From NCBI GenBank assembly GCA_003952965.2, contig RXIC02000091.1, positions 132,180 to 196,179 on the forward strand: DNA of 64,000 nt, in the 5' to 3' direction. A program made the position numbers and the translations under genes. The notes beneath the pieces were generated by a model. That model saw nothing but the letters and a program-made list of their open reading frames with translations. It was not told the origin of the DNA and made no database searches. The stretch comes from Morella rubra (Eukaryota; Streptophyta; Magnoliopsida; Fagales; Myricaceae). Each line of letters starts with the position of its first letter. Position 1 is the stretch's first letter. This document shows, piece after piece, positions 1 through 13,103 of the stretch.

Positions 1-152
1 AATGAACAATGAGGAAAGCTCATCAATCACAAAAGTAAAAGGCTGGTACTAGAAGATGTTGAACTCAACAAACAGTTTCAATTGTCATCTGTCACTGAAA
101 TTTAGAACCTAAGAAAAAATCAAAAGGATTAGTTTGTCTTCCCTCTTCTTCA

Positions 153-3100
153 ATGGGTTCATTTTCTTACTTCCAGGTCATTTTTCTGCTGTTTATATCA
201 TCTGCTCTGTCACAAGTTGAAGGTATGTTCTTCCTTAACCCCACACTTGATTTTAGGAAGATGTTTTTCTTTCAGCTTAATGCAGTTTCTGTCACAAATT
301 AAGTGTTCATTTTCTGATCAAGTCCTAAGTCTGCCATGCGAATTGAATGAATCAGTGATGCTAAGATAGTGCGCATGAAACTTGAGAAATGAAGAAGATA
401 ATAGCACTTTGTATGTGTGGTCGAATTGGAAGTGTTATGCGGGCCATGACACTCTAAATCTCTGCAATACTAATTCATCATGCATGCAGAATTCATCAGT
501 TTAGACTGCGGAGGCACAAGAAACTACACTGACCGAAGTACTGGACTAGCATGGACTTCAGACTTTGGGTCCATGAACCAAGGGAAATCAGTGCAAGTGG
601 AAAATCCAAGTGGAAACTTAGTACAGTATCAAAGGCGGCGAGAGTTTCCGATAGACAGCAAGAAGTACTGCTACCCTTTAATAACCCAAGAAAGAAGGAG
701 GTACCTAGTTCGTGCAACATTTCAGTATGGCAGCATGGAAAATGCAGAAACATACCCCAAATTTCAGTTATACTTGGACGCAACTAAGTGGGCAACTGTA
801 TCAATATTTGACGCTTCAAGAATATATGTGAAGGAGATGATCATTAGGGCACCCTCGGGCTCTCTTAATGTGTGCATATGCTGTGCGACAACTGGTTCTC
901 CATTCATATCCACACTTGAGCTGCGGCCGTTCAATCTTTCAATGTATGCAACGGATTTCGAGGACAATTTCTTCTTAGAAGTCGCAGCTAGAGTGAACTT
1001 TGGTGCCTTGAGCGAGGATTCCATAAGGCAAGCTCCATTCAAATGTTTCCTACCGTCACCACTGAAGCATAAGTGTTCAGAAGTATAGGTGTTTCCAAAT
1101 TTGCTGCACAAATAGATTATATGATGATAGCTTTGCATCATCCAGGTTTATTTGAAAACATATAGCCTTTTGATACCATCAGTAATGGACATATGTACTC
1201 TTTTTTCTCAGGTACCCAGATGATCCCTATGACAGAATTTGGGAGTCAGATCTTGTTAAAAGGCAAAATTATCTTGTAGGTGTGGCCCCTGGCACAGAAA
1301 GAATCAATACATCGAATAATGTAAACATCAATACAAGAGAGTACCCACCTGTGAAAGTAATGCAAACAGCGGTTGTTGGTACCAAAGGGATGCTGAGCTA
1401 TAGAATAGATCTAGAAGATTTCCCAGCCAATGCTCGAGCTTATGCATACTTCGCTGAAATTGAAGACTTGGGCCCCAATGAGACTCGTAAGTTCAAATTG
1501 CAGCAGCCTTACATGCCTGACTATAGCAATGCCGTGGTAAATATCGCTGAGAATGCCAATGGGAGCTACACTCTTTATGAACCCAGCTACATGAACGTGA
1601 CTCTGGATTTCGTTCTGTCGTTCGCCTTTGTTAAGACCCGGGATTCTACTCGAGGACCACTCATTAATGCAATCGAGATTAGTAAATATGTAAAGATTGC
1701 TTCAAAGACTGACGGGCAAGACTGTAAGTCCATTATCTCAGCATGCTTTGGCTGCAAGAAATTGTTCTAGCAATCTCTAGTACAGCCAACTAGTAATAGG
1801 CAGCTATAATTTAGTCATAGGACACGGAACTTGACATGAATATGAACAGCCTATTCAAACATGAGCTGATTAGTACTTGTTTTTTCCGGCAGGGATTGTT
1901 GTCAATTCCCTTGGCTCCATGTCTGCTGAAAGCAGTTGGATAGATGAAGGTGATCCTTGTGTCCCAACTCAGTGGGAATGGGTAACGTGTAGCTCCACGA
2001 CCCCACCAAGAATCATAAAGATGTAAATTCTCCATACTTTCTTACTGACAATTTTGCTTCATCAATGCAGTATGACAATAAATACCATCAATAACATTCT
2101 ATATATACTTTACCACAATGTCATTTCCTTTTGCCAAAAATGTTCTTAATTGTGTGGACCATCCTAAAGGATGGCATATAGAAAGCAAGAATATCCTTTC
2201 AGGAATATTGACTTGATGTCCAGCATCAGATCTGTTTTACTGGTAGCTCTGACTTTTAAGCAAGTGCTACATGCTAGCTGAAGTGCTGACATGAATCAGC
2301 CGAATACAATTGACAGAGCTTAGCTTACGTAGTAGACACCGGGATCAGACATCTAACTCATCAGTGGAGATACTAGCGAGAAGTCATTTGCTAGCTTATG
2401 CATCCAAAAAGAGTCACTTGTATTACGCTTCTGTAATAGACAGTCTTGTTAGTTACTGGAAAAACCTGTGATTTATAAGAGCTGAATTATGAAGGCCTCT
2501 CATTTATTGTACAGACACCTGTCAAGAAAGAATGTTAAGGGTGAAATCCCATCCGAGCTCAACCACATGGAGGCATTGACAGAGTTGTAAGTGTTACTCT
2601 GCACTAAAATAAAACATTACTTCAACAGTGCCTTTCCTACTGTCTTGATCCCTATCTTTTTCGTAGGTGGTTGGATGGTAATTCCCTCACAGGTCAGCTG
2701 CCTGACCTAAGCAATCTCGTCAATTTAAAGATTGTGTAAGATCATCAATTCCCTCACAGTTCAGCTACCTCATCTCAATGATTTTCAATTTTTTGAATGT
2801 CTTTATTGTGAATATGCAGGCATCTAGAGAACAACAAACTGACTGGTCCATTACCTTCTTCCCTCAGCAGTTTGCCAAGCTTACAAGAACTGTACATATT
2901 AATCCGAATTTTTAACTTTTACACCCTTGGAGTTAGATACTCCATATTCGAGTAAAATAACCATTTTCAGGAAGTGGCATTGATCTGTCTTGATTAAGTC
3001 TCACCAAGTTTGCTCTGCTGAGAATGTGCATTTTCCAGTAACTTGTGAAATCTATCTGTGGTAGGTACATACAGAACAACTCTTTCACTGGGGAAATACC

Positions 3101-5681
3101 AACAGGATTGCAAAATGGGAAAGTCATTTTTCAGTAAGTATACTTCTATAGTTGCTACCAATTCTCGAGAAAAAAAAGGAGAGAAAGAGGTATTTGAAAC
3201 TTGAAAAAGATACTGACCCCAAAAAAAACTTTAGAAGGGTCCATTTCTGGCCTTGGCCAGCAAGGCTTCAATATATGAAAAAGGGCTTTCAATCCCAAAC
3301 ATTTATATTAACTTGATCAATAAAATCAGGTCTCCTCCTGAAACATTTTCGACATGCATCATACGCAAACCCAGACACACAAATCATTCATAAATGTGTA
3401 AGCATTCAGAATAGGCTTGTGCAGAAATTAATATCTGTTTAATTTTCTCTTGCAGCTACGGTGATAATCCCAAACTACGTAAAGTGGCACAGAACAAGAA
3501 GCATTTTAAGTTGATACTTGAAGTTTCAATTGGTGTGCTTGTGATTCTGTCAGTTCTATTCTTAGGAAGTTTGTTATTAATGAGCAACCGTCGAAGAAAG
3601 ACAAGTCAAAGAAGAGATCAGGAAATAGGTTTGGATGCCAACAAATTCGATATACTCTTGCCTATGTGACTGCAGATTCTCTCAGTTCAACGTGTGTTTT
3701 TGCCAATCAGGTTATTCTTGGCGTAGCAGCAGACCTTCAACTGGCTATTCAATAGCCCGTGGCGGGCATTTAATGGATGAAGGCACAGCTTACTATATTC
3801 CACTCTCTGAACTCGAAGAAGCTACACAAAATTTTTCAAAGAAAATTGGCAAAGGAAGCTTTGGTTCTGTCTATTATGGGAAAATGAAAGATGGAAAAGA
3901 GGTAGCAGTTAAGATCATGGCAGATCTCTCTAGCCATGGAAACCAGCAGTTTGTTACTGAGGTAGTGCCACATTCAGACCTTTGCATACGATTGTCCAAT
4001 TAATACATTTTCCTCCTATTCTGGTATAGTGGAACGCTGGTATGTTCCTCAATGCTTCCTAAGACACTGATCAATGAAGTAGAGGTTCAACACTTAAATG
4101 AATGTTTCCAGATTTTGTCTAAGCCTGAAAACTCTCTGAAAAGAGCTTCACTAAAGAATCAAGGGCTCGTATATTTTGAAAAAGACTACTTTTGGATATA
4201 CTAGCAAGGAATGACTGCAAAATTCTTCATTAACATGGCAACATATTTGCAGGTAGCCCTCTTGTCAAGAATTCATCACAGAAATTTGGTTCCTCTAATT
4301 GGATACTGTGAAGAAGAACAACAACATATTCTGGTTTATGAGTACATGCACAATGGAACTTTGCGGGATCACATACATGGTCAACTCTAGTTCCCATGTT
4401 TCATAGAAAAATCTTTCTGTCGACTATAGTACCTATGTTTCGTAGAAAACTTTGTACTGTTCATGTATTTCTCAGTCCACAACGGAAATGATTTATTTTA
4501 ACATAACAAATTTGTTGACAGATTCTGCCAACCAGAAGTGCTTAGACTGGTTAGCTCGTCTTTACATAGCAGAAGATGCAGCTAAAGGTCTAATATGAAC
4601 TTATTATTAGTTCATGTACATTTCACTTTCAAATTCAAATTATGAACAAAAGGCAGATATTTGTAGGTCTTGAGTACTTACACACTGGATGCAACCCAAG
4701 TATCATTCATCGAGATGTAAAAACAAGCAATATTCTCCTAGATATCAACATGAGAGCAAAAGTTTCAGATTTTGGACTTTCAAGGCAAGCTGAGGAAGAT
4801 TTAACCCATATATCAAGTGTGGCACGAGGAACAGTAGGCTACCTTGATCCTGAGTAAGCTATTCTCATCCTGTACGCATAATCAATGGCATGTTTTCTCC
4901 TGATCTTAGCTAATGATGAATATCCTGTTACAGGTACTATGCAAATCAGCAATTGACTGAAAAGAGTGATGTTTACAGTTTTGGTGTTGTTCTGCTGGAA
5001 TTAATTTCTGGAAGAAAGCCTGTTTCTGCAGAAGACTATGGTCCGGAAATGAACATTGTTCACTGGGTATGCTATTTGCAAAATATCATTCACTTCAGAG
5101 GTGTTGAAATCTCAGGAATAGCAATTCTAGGAATTCAATTCAAAATATATGCCACAAATTTGATGATTAAGATCAAATAATCACATGTCATGGTTTGCAA
5201 TCATTTTGTGATAGGACATACTAACATATATAAAATACGTTTCAGAACTGCATCTGATAGTGCCAGTAGCAAGACATATTAAGATCTTGGCCCATGTTTT
5301 ATAGCTCTATTTGATGGTTGAACACAATACTAATGATTCAATTTTGTTGGTTTGAAGGCAAGGTCTCTAATCCAAAAAGGGGATGTGATTAGCATCATAG
5401 ACCCTTTCCTGATAGGAAATGTCAAGACCGAGTCCATTTGGAGGATTGCTGAAGTTGCCATCCAATGTGTCGATCAACACGGGTTTTCCAGGCCAAGGAT
5501 GCAGGAAATAATTCTGGCTATACAGGACGCTATCAAGATTGAGAAAGGAAACGAAGGCAACCAAAAGACCTCTTCTGGTAGTTCAAGGGCACAATCTTCA
5601 AGGAAGACTTTGCTCACAAGTTTTCTTGAAATCGAGACCCCCGAATTATCCAAGGATTGCCTGGTTCCATCTGCAAGATAA
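153..5681 (+). CDS. Malectin-like/LRR receptor-like serine/threonine kinase (At1g67720-like, LRR-I group)
   Basis: Fifteen exons join in frame to about 930 aa, essentially the length I recall for At1g67720: 153-222, 490-1027, 1212-1723, 1893-2022, 2515-2586, 2667-2735, 2820-2891, 3065-3133, 3456-3628, 3711-3961, 4253-4379, 4522-4587, 4667-4853, 4934-5066, 5358-5681. A signal peptide (about 1-21) is followed by a malectin-like ectodomain (about 24-375), a short LRR block (about 420-510), one membrane span (about 530-552) and an intracellular kinase. The kinase has the glycine loop GKGSFG (about 615), catalytic Lys 636 in VAVK, HRD at 731-733, DFG at 751-753 and the GTVGYLDPE activation segment. 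HRD with Arg makes it an RD kinase, probably active. The protein should act at the plasma membrane; its ligand is unknown. The first ATG giving a signal peptide was taken as the start. Intron 2 has a GC donor. Confidence 0.93.
1028..1211 (+). other. GC-AG intron (intron 2 of the receptor kinase)
   Basis: The family sequence requires Arg-Tyr-Pro-Asp-Asp-Pro across this junction. The frame is kept only if the exon ends ...ATAAG at 1027, so the intron starts GCAAGC and ends ctcag at 1211. No GT in a compatible phase lies nearby. GC-AG introns are a known minor class. Confidence 0.8.
2515..3133 (+). other. LRR block encoded one repeat per exon, phase-2 introns
   Basis: Exons of 72, 69, 72 and 69 nt each start and end in phase 2 and each encode one leucine-rich repeat of 23-24 residues. 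This modular one-repeat-one-exon layout is common in plant LRR receptor kinases and supports the splice model. Confidence 0.85.
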
Positions 5682-8661
5682 TTTTAGCTCCATCCCACCT
5701 GAAGACTCAAAAATCAGTGTATCAAATATCGTTATCAACTTCCCAACTAGTTTTGCTTCCACCAAAATTGAGGCACGGCTTTGTTCTTCATCCCATATAA
5801 AAACTTGTAAGCTTTTTGCACCCAAAGAATTGAACATATTAAGGTGAAATCCGACAAGTCTTGACTTAACACGCCAGTTGAGACTACCCTTTAGATTATA
5901 GAGCAGGCATAATTCATCTCATGATTATCAAAATAATATCACAAGTCATGCGGGTACTGTTCAAATATTCTTCTCGGAATATCATCTGAAAAAATAATCA
6001 GAACACATTCTATTCAACTTTCAGACATCCATCTCTTTAAGAACAAAATAAAAACAGCTTGTATGCGTCATAATCATTCATGAACTTAACTAGTTGAATA
6101 AAGATGCAGAATGTATGCTTGAATGGTCAGCATTCAAGATTAAATATAAAATAAATAGAAAATACTGCATTCTCATGGGGAAGGTAGGCAGAGTTGCTCA
6201 GTGAAAGTATTTAAAACTGCTAAAAAAAACCTAATAAACTATACCCCTCTCATTTTTAACTTGAGAAAAGAATCTGATCTTTCCGGTCTATTATTATTAT
6301 TTTTTGTCAAAGGTTGAACAAAAAAAAAACTTTAAATATATCTATCGAACTTCCTCAGTTGTGACCTAGAGCATCTGGGTTTTAGCCTTTAGGATCATAC
6401 GGATAGGGCGTTTTAGTGCTTACCTACCCAGGGAACAAAAAGAAAGAGAGAGATGAGAAAAGTACCATGAGCTTTTAGAACCCACACCCTTTAAACATGG
6501 GAGCTTTGGGTTTGACAAATGTGTACGGGTCGAATTCATGCATGCGAAGGAAATAAAAAATGTTACAAAAAAGATGAAAAAATAATAAATTAAAAACATA
6601 GAGAAAGAAAATGCCAAAAAAAATTGGAAAATGGGACAAGCCACTGCAACTTCCCTATCTCCGATGTAGGGTGAGAGAACACTCCACTCACTGTGCACCT
6701 ATAAAAAAAACAAAACAAAAAGACTCCACTCACTATGCATCGAGGTGGGTGGTGACTCCGCCCTCAGCCTTCCACCCTTGCCTCTTTAGGGAGAGTGGCC
6801 CTTACGTGCTCCACCCTAATTCAAGGCCCTTTGAAATTAGAACTGAGAAGGAAGGTTATGCGTTTTTTTCTTTTAAAATTTCGATCATGTAAATTGAAGA
6901 TTATCTTTATTAAAATAAGATAGTTACCGTGACTTCTCGATTTTATTAGCTTTGTTTAGACAATACCTTGGTCTTGCAGTTTCATGCAGAATACACGTAG
7001 TTGATATGATCATTTTACTAATTTTTGTTAACACATTAATCTAGAATAGGATAAACATTTTCACACAAATACCAAAAGTTTTCAAACTTTTGTGATCGAA
7101 AAACATGACCTAAACTTCCAAGAATTAAAAATTCAGATATTAAAGTCATGAAGTAAAAAAAATGCATAAATATTACCCGAATTCTCCTATTTCTAAAGAG
7201 TTTTGTAAAAGAGAAAAAAAGATGTCATGAACTTGTACAAGCTTCATTATAAAGTTCCCATGACCCAATGACAGTAGGTGGCCTCTCGGTAGGTGCGATG
7301 AGCCGCGTGGTCTGGTGGAATCTAGCTGCAACCCAACCCGACCCTTCACTTGCGTAGTGGGTTTTGACTTGTTAAGTCCAAGCCATGCCGGCTTATTTCT
7401 TTTTGTCCTTTTAAACGTCTAAGCTATTTACGCCTTTAAAAATAAATAAATAAATTGTAAGCTATGCAGTCTGCAGAGTTGGTATTTAGTTGGAATAACC
7501 AACCAATTCTGATACATCAGCCCAGCCAATGACCCAAGCTCTAGGTTTGGACAGCTAGACTATCCCCATTGTGTTTTAAGGTGGAATTTACTTTTTATTA
7601 TATATATCCACCTTATTATTATTATTATTATATATATATACTCCAAAAAGAAAAAGACCAAGTGTAATATACATCTCCCCTATTTCCTTCTTTCTTTTGC
7701 TTTCTCCAAAACATAAATATTGTTAGAAATACCACACAATATGAAGAAAAAAAAAAGGGAAGAGAGAAAGAAGAATATAACTTTGGATACATAGGCTATA
7801 TAAACAATTGTGCATATCATATCCACGAAAATTAAAATATAGTTTGACCCGATCATATGGGGGATTAAATATCGTATCTAATACCTAATTGTCACCTAAC
7901 CATTAGTTCATTTAGGCACATATATAATTGGCAGCAATCAATACCAAAACGATCAGTCCCCCAAAATGGACCCTTTGATTGTACTATGAGCTATATACAT
8001 GAAATTAGAAGCACCATATTAAAATAACCCAAGCATTTATTAATTAATATTATATTCCCATTTAATAATTACTAAAAATTAGCAGTGCAGAACATATGGT
8101 GTTAATATATTCTGCAGCATAACTAATAATATAAATATATAATAAGAAAAGGAATTATAAAGCAAAGCTATACAAAGAGGCAGTTTTGCTTAATATTCAT
8201 ATTAAAAGGAAACCAACTACAAAAGCAAGATTAATGATGAGAGAATATTATACCTCTAATGCCAGGCATCCCCCACAGAGGCTCGCTCCCGGCTCTTCCT
8301 TATCCGTCGTTGTCATCCCTATCGTATCAGACAAGAAAACGCACTCTCATACGTATGCTTTCTCTGACCATAAAATACAAGCCAAGCCCGAAGCATCCTC
8401 CACAGAGCCGCCCTTATTCATAAAAGATAAAAGAGAAAGTCGGAAACAGACATCTCTCTCTGTCTTTCTTTTGTGTCCGTCTTTTGGTGGGATTAGGTTC
8501 CGCGAAAACATATAGTTGCAGATCATTTCACTTACCCATGAGGTCCTGAGAGAGGAAACAACCGATAAAAGAAAAAAAGACCGGTGCTTGTTATCAAATA
8601 CTCGGGAGAATCTTCTGGCACAATATCCCTTGTTCTCTGTGAAGAAACAGTGGAAGAAGAG
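5682..8661. other. Intergenic, AT-rich; 3' flank of the kinase and 5' flank/UTR of the RING gene
   Basis: I see no convincing coding exon here. Open frames at 6420-6892 are low-complexity and unlike any family I know. An (ATT)n(TA)n microsatellite lies at 7613-7640. From about 8270 base composition changes and becomes CT/AAG-rich, as expected for the RING gene's 5' UTR, whose ATG is at 8662. Confidence 0.6.
7613..7640. repeat. (ATT)n(TA)n microsatellite
   Basis: About six ATT units run directly into about five TA units. Confidence 0.9.
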
Positions 8662-10315
8662 ATGGAGAAGACGAATTACCAGCTTGCAGGGTCTTCTTAT
8701 CAGGACTCGCTTAAAGTCTTGGAGGCTGATATACAGCACGCTAATTCTCTGTGAGTTTTAGTGTTTTTTCTTTTTCCTTCTTTAGTTTGTTCAGATTGTA
8801 GTTTCTATTATAGCTTCTTCTTTTTTCTGTTTTTTTTTTTCTTGAAGCGGGTACTTTCTGTTTTTGTATTTCCTGAAGCGGGTACTTTCTGTTCTTGTAT
8901 ATTGTCGTTGTTTCTTTTCCATCTATAATCTTATTTGCTTGGTCTCCGAGCTGTTCAAGATAAGCGTGTGATAAATTAGGTAGGTTGTTTACTAGTTGAG
9001 GGGGAAAAGGGGGGAAAAAGGGCAGAACCCATTTAGGATTTTGTTTTATGCCTTCCTTTCTTCGCTGTATCTGTTCCCCTGTGACTTTTTTTTTTTTTTA
9101 TAATTCGTTTCATCTGAGATTTTTTGGGAGGTTGAACCAAAGGTGCCACACTTTTTCATGCCTAGCGTGTGTGATTTCTTTAGCGCGGATAACTTATGGC
9201 AGGGTCATTTGATTGAAATGCAAAGATAGGTGTTGCTTTATTTGATGTACTTTTCTCTAAAATTAGGATTCTGGGTTTTTAGGGCTGCTGCAATCCCCAT
9301 AAACAAGGGTGGTGCACGTGTTCAGATGAAATTGATGTACAATCACTTGGCGCCCCTCTATCTGTTTTTGCTGCAATGGATGGATTGTTCTTGCACGTGT
9401 CTGCTCCCCAGATATCTAAATCTCTTCCACATTCTTGTATACAAGGTTGGTTTCTCTCCTCTTAGCCTGTTGTAGCTGCGTGTTTAACAGAGCTTGCAAC
9501 TACTGCTTAAGGAAATTTGAGAATGATGGTTTGGTCTTCCGTCTTTTATTATGCAGGTATATGCAGATGGTAGACCAAGCATATCCACGCATGGAAGGAA
9601 GGCAACAATTAGGGACTTTTATGGTATGTATTTTACCTACTTTTTTTCTTATAAGAAAAAACGAAAATGTCTGAGGATTTTGGGTGTTTTTTCGTTGATG
9701 CATGGATTCTGATATAGTTTCAACGAAAACTAATTGCAGCTGTTATATTACCCTCCCTTCAACGCCTTCATGGTAACTTGGAGGAGTCAGAAGTTGCTAA
9801 AGAAGGGAATCTAGTCATGGAAAGTTCTGGAAAGAAGAGGGTGGAAGGTGATGGAAGACTTGCCAATGTGGATTTGGAAAGAGAAGATGAATGTGGGATT
9901 TGTTTGGAGCCTTGCACCAAAATGGTCTTGCCTAACTGCTGTCATGCAATGTGCATCAAATGCTATCGCAATTGGTAACTGTTTTATCCCAATGATATAT
10001 CTCCTTTGCTTCTTGGATAAAAACTACAAGCACTTCTTGTTAAGCAAGAATGGATTGGTTGCCATGTGATCTTATAGACTTATGGTGTTCTTTCCAAATT
10101 GCAGGAACACAAAGTCAGAGTCCTGCCCTTTTTGTCGTGGTAACTTAAAGAGAGTAAAATCAGAAGACTTATGGGTGCTTCCTTGTAATGATGACATTGT
10201 TGATGCTGAAACGGTTTCTAAGGAAGACCTGTTGCGTTTCTCTCTCTATATCAACAGCCTCCCAAAAGATTATCCAGATGCTCTTTTCTTAGTGTATTAT
10301 GAATACCTGATTTGA
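8662..10315 (+). CDS. C3HC4 RING-type E3 ubiquitin ligase, AIRP2-like
   Basis: Five exons (8662-8750, 9283-9445, 9557-9623, 9740-9974, 10105-10315) join in frame to 254 aa; Arabidopsis AIRP2 is about 242 aa. The N-terminal family block contains DSLKVLEADIQHANSL and a YLFLLQWMDC segment. The RING finger lies at about 158-195 with the pattern Cys-x2-Cys, Cys-x-His-x2-Cys-x2-Cys, Cys-x2-Cys (CGICLE ... CHAMCIKCYRNW ... CPFCRG). It is followed by the usual LKRVKSEDLWV stretch. All eight zinc ligands are present, so it is probably an active E3 that transfers ubiquitin from an E2. AIRP2 in Arabidopsis is a cytosolic positive regulator of ABA/drought responses; the same role here is inference. The start was chosen as the first ATG of the exon carrying the conserved N-terminus. 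Confidence 0.92.
8843..8904 (+). repeat. 31-bp tandem repeat, two copies, in intron 1 of the RING gene
   Basis: The unit beginning tgaagcgggtactttctgtt occurs at 8843 and again at 8874 with few differences. It is intronic and has no evident function. Confidence 0.8.
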
Positions 10316-11361
10316 TTTCAAGTAAATAAAAGAACGCTGTACAGTCAACAGACAAAATGCCGACCTTCAATTGTGAAAAAAGAGTCTGGTATGGAAATTT
10401 TCTGGGATTCTTACACAAAATAACAAGTTTTGAATTGCTTGTTTTTTAAAATTATGAACATGAGTGTAAGATGCTCTTCAGATCAATTGTAAATTTCTTG
10501 TTTTGGAAAATTGCTGGTTATTTTAATAATCCAGTTAACAATCAGTAAAATGCACAGCATGATGTGCATTTTTTTTAGCAAAAACTCTTGTATTCCCCCT
10601 TCCGGCACAACCATGACTCTGAGGACAGAAGTCTAGTTAATACATGTTTCGACTCTGGCTTCTCATATTCCGGCCTAAATTGGCTTCATGATATTATCTC
10701 TCCGAACTTATCAAATTTTATGATCTGCATCGTTTGGGCATAGGTTTGGTCTCTGTTTCAGGAAAAAGTAATGAGGGAATCATTGTTAAACATAGAAACT
10801 TCTTTTTTTTTTTACAAGGAAAAAGTAGAATAGAAACTTCTTTTTTTTATAGAGAAGTTTCGGTTTGAAACTTTTTTGTTTGTTCCCTCCGATTATGGTT
10901 CGAGTTTCTGGGAAAACCAGGTTCCCTGACCAGGGCACACAAAGTAACAACAGTTTCAGACAGCGGCAACGATGCATGCTCCTTTCCCTTAAATAGGTCA
11001 AGAAAACTATACAAACTTTTAGTGCATCAGTGTCACATTGGAATCCCGAAGGATAGGGCATTTCTCATGCCACAACAGGTTCTTCAGCAGAGCAGCATCA
11101 GAACTTCATCTAGAAAATAGGAGTTTATTGCATCAAGAGGACTTTTCTTCCCAACTTGGAACGGAAGGTGACTGAAATAGTGGTAATGCAGAAAAACAAA
11201 TCTTTCCCGAAGCACATTTATGATTATTAAACGGAATTTGTGGAGAAAAAAGTGTACATTGGAGACACTCTGATCATTTTCTAACGGGAACATAATGTCC
11301 CGCACTCTGAATGCAGCCATTCGGCGCTTAGGCACGAACGTAGCAATCAAAGGCAGCAGGC
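10316..11361. other. Intergenic between convergent RING and GDSL genes
   Basis: Contains the RING gene's 3' flank and poly-T-rich DNA at 10800-10870. The rightmost part (about 11280-11361) resembles the 3' flank of the GDSL gene and belongs to the relic described at 11362-11444. I see no independent gene. Confidence 0.6.
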
Positions 11362-11444
11362 ACCTAAAGTGCATTTCTTCTTCTAATCAGCTCAACCAAA
11401 GATGGTTGACGGAAGCCCTGACTGAGGAAGAGATCAGCCGGCTG
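11362..11444 (-). pseudogene. 3'-terminal relic of a second GDSL lipase copy
   Basis: Read on the minus strand, this piece encodes a C-terminus (QPADLFLSQGFRQPS, then LVELIRRRNAL and a stop) that matches the last 28 or so residues of the intact GDSL gene (QQISDLFFNQGFCKPSFSDL...). One codon further upstream there is a stop, and no upstream GDSL exon follows. The 3' flanks also match: a tctgaatgcag motif lies downstream of both copies, near 11307 and 11526. It looks like the remnant of a tandem duplicate that has lost everything except its last exon end. Confidence 0.7.
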
Positions 11445-11579
11445 TTATTGAAACAAACATTAGTTCACTGAAAAGAAATGGCAAACTCCCTATAAACAAT
11501 ATTACAATAATAGGGAAACCGCTCTCTGAATGCAGACATTCCGGGCGGCATATGAATGTATCAACCATCTGCATCAGGT

Positions 11580-13038
11580 TCATTTGCTGCCTCCTCTCTT
11601 CTTCTTAACCAGATCAGAGAACGATGGTTTACAGAAGCCTTGATTGAAGAAGAGATCAGATATCTGTTGATGCATGGATTCTGTGGAGTGAATCCCATCC
11701 CAGCAAATGTACTTGCTTGCGTCCTTGCAGGAGGACGAACCAGTAGCTCCACACAGGCACTGCAGGTCAAAGTTATATTGTCCATCTCCAGATCCACAAC
11801 ATGCCTTGAAAGGTTCTTCGAACTGATACTTTTTATAGTTCGCCAGAATTGTTTGGTATGCATTAAAGTAATCAGCATATACGATCATAGCATCCCTGTA
11901 AATGAGCCGAAATTCTTCCACCTTTCGCTGCAGATGATTGTTGTGGGCAATTATCCATGAGTTAGCAATCCCTGAACACCCGTATTGATCACGCTGGTTC
12001 GTGGGGCAAAATAACAAGTGCACTGGAGAGCACCCAGCCGGTGGTAGCCCTTGAACCACGATATACTTCGCACCCTTGTCCAACACAGCCTGTCAAAGAA
12101 AACAGCCTTTTTAGTATGAATAACTCTTCTAACATTAACTTCAGCAGAAAATAGAAAGGCCTTAGATATATAGCATTTCGTAAAAAAAGAACAGGAAAGT
12201 TATTGGTTTGAAATTATTTGCTGAGATTCTAATGGCTTCGCCTAGCGAAGGAGGGTTGAACTTCAAATAGGAAGTTTCAGAGAACGCCAAAGATTTGAGT
12301 CAAGCAATTCCGTCATGTTTATCAAAGCTAAATCAATTGAAGTCAGTTCTCGGGCTGCCATGTGCTTACCTTCATGAGTGTACAGACATGTCCAACGGCT
12401 AGTTCGGTTAGTAGCTGAGTGGGAATGGAGGAGCCATAAAGACGAGCATAATCATTGCCACCCATCTCACCAATCCAAATGAGTGCGTCTTCCAGCTCTG
12501 CCTTGCACGCAGCCTCATCTTTTCCTGAAAGAGACCTATGGAACCAATCTATTTGAGTCTGGAAACTCTCTGGAATTGATTTCCACATTAGGGAGTGACC
12601 AATTTTGAATTGGGTGAAGAAGTCAGATGAAAGAGCCGTTGCTCCGGCTATTGCGAAGTTCACACCGCTTGAGAAGTCCGATGAAGAATTTTTGTAGGGT
12701 TGCAAGTGGGGTAAGGAGAGAGATTCACATAGAAAATCAATGACCAGGCGGCCATTACATTGTCTGTAACCAGATAACGACTTGTCGGTTGAGCCAAAGA
12801 ACTTGGAGAATTGGAATCCCATGAAGGATTTGAATCCACCCATCAACTGAGCATTTCCAGTGTCTGTGAACGAATCTCCAAAAGCAAAAACCTTGGAGAA
12901 GCAACCTTTGAACTCTATTGGTGGGCTCCAAGGCGTCTTGCCTTTGCGGTTCTTGTCAAATGTAGCAGATGAAGGGCATAAGGATAACAAGAGAACAAAG
13001 AATGCGATCTGAAGGAAGAGGTATTTAGAATCTGCCAT
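11580..13038 (-). CDS. GDSL-motif esterase/lipase, secreted (At3g48460-like)
   Basis: Two exons, complement(12370-13038) and complement(11580-12089), join in phase 0 to 392 aa. A signal peptide covers about 1-25. Block I is FAFGDSFTDTGN with the nucleophile Ser near 56, block II is GVNFAIAGA near 125, block III is GGND with the oxyanion Asn near 195, and block V is DGIHSTE with the catalytic Asp near 354 and His near 357. All SGNH catalytic residues are present, so it should be an active serine hydrolase, probably in the cell wall or vacuole; the natural ester substrate is unknown. A paired relic lies just downstream. Only one intron is seen, whereas many plant GDSL genes have four. Confidence 0.92.
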
Positions 13039-13096
13039 TGTGGTTCAACTGAGGATCTCGTTCTTCTTGCCAACCAAATGGTGGAGCAAGCGAGGC

Positions 13097-13103
13097 ATTT
13101 ATA
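13097..13103 (-). promoter_or_regulatory. TATA box of the GDSL gene
   Basis: On the minus strand the sequence gtataaatgcc lies about 60 bp upstream of the GDSL ATG. That spacing would give a 5' UTR of about 30-35 nt. Confidence 0.55.
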
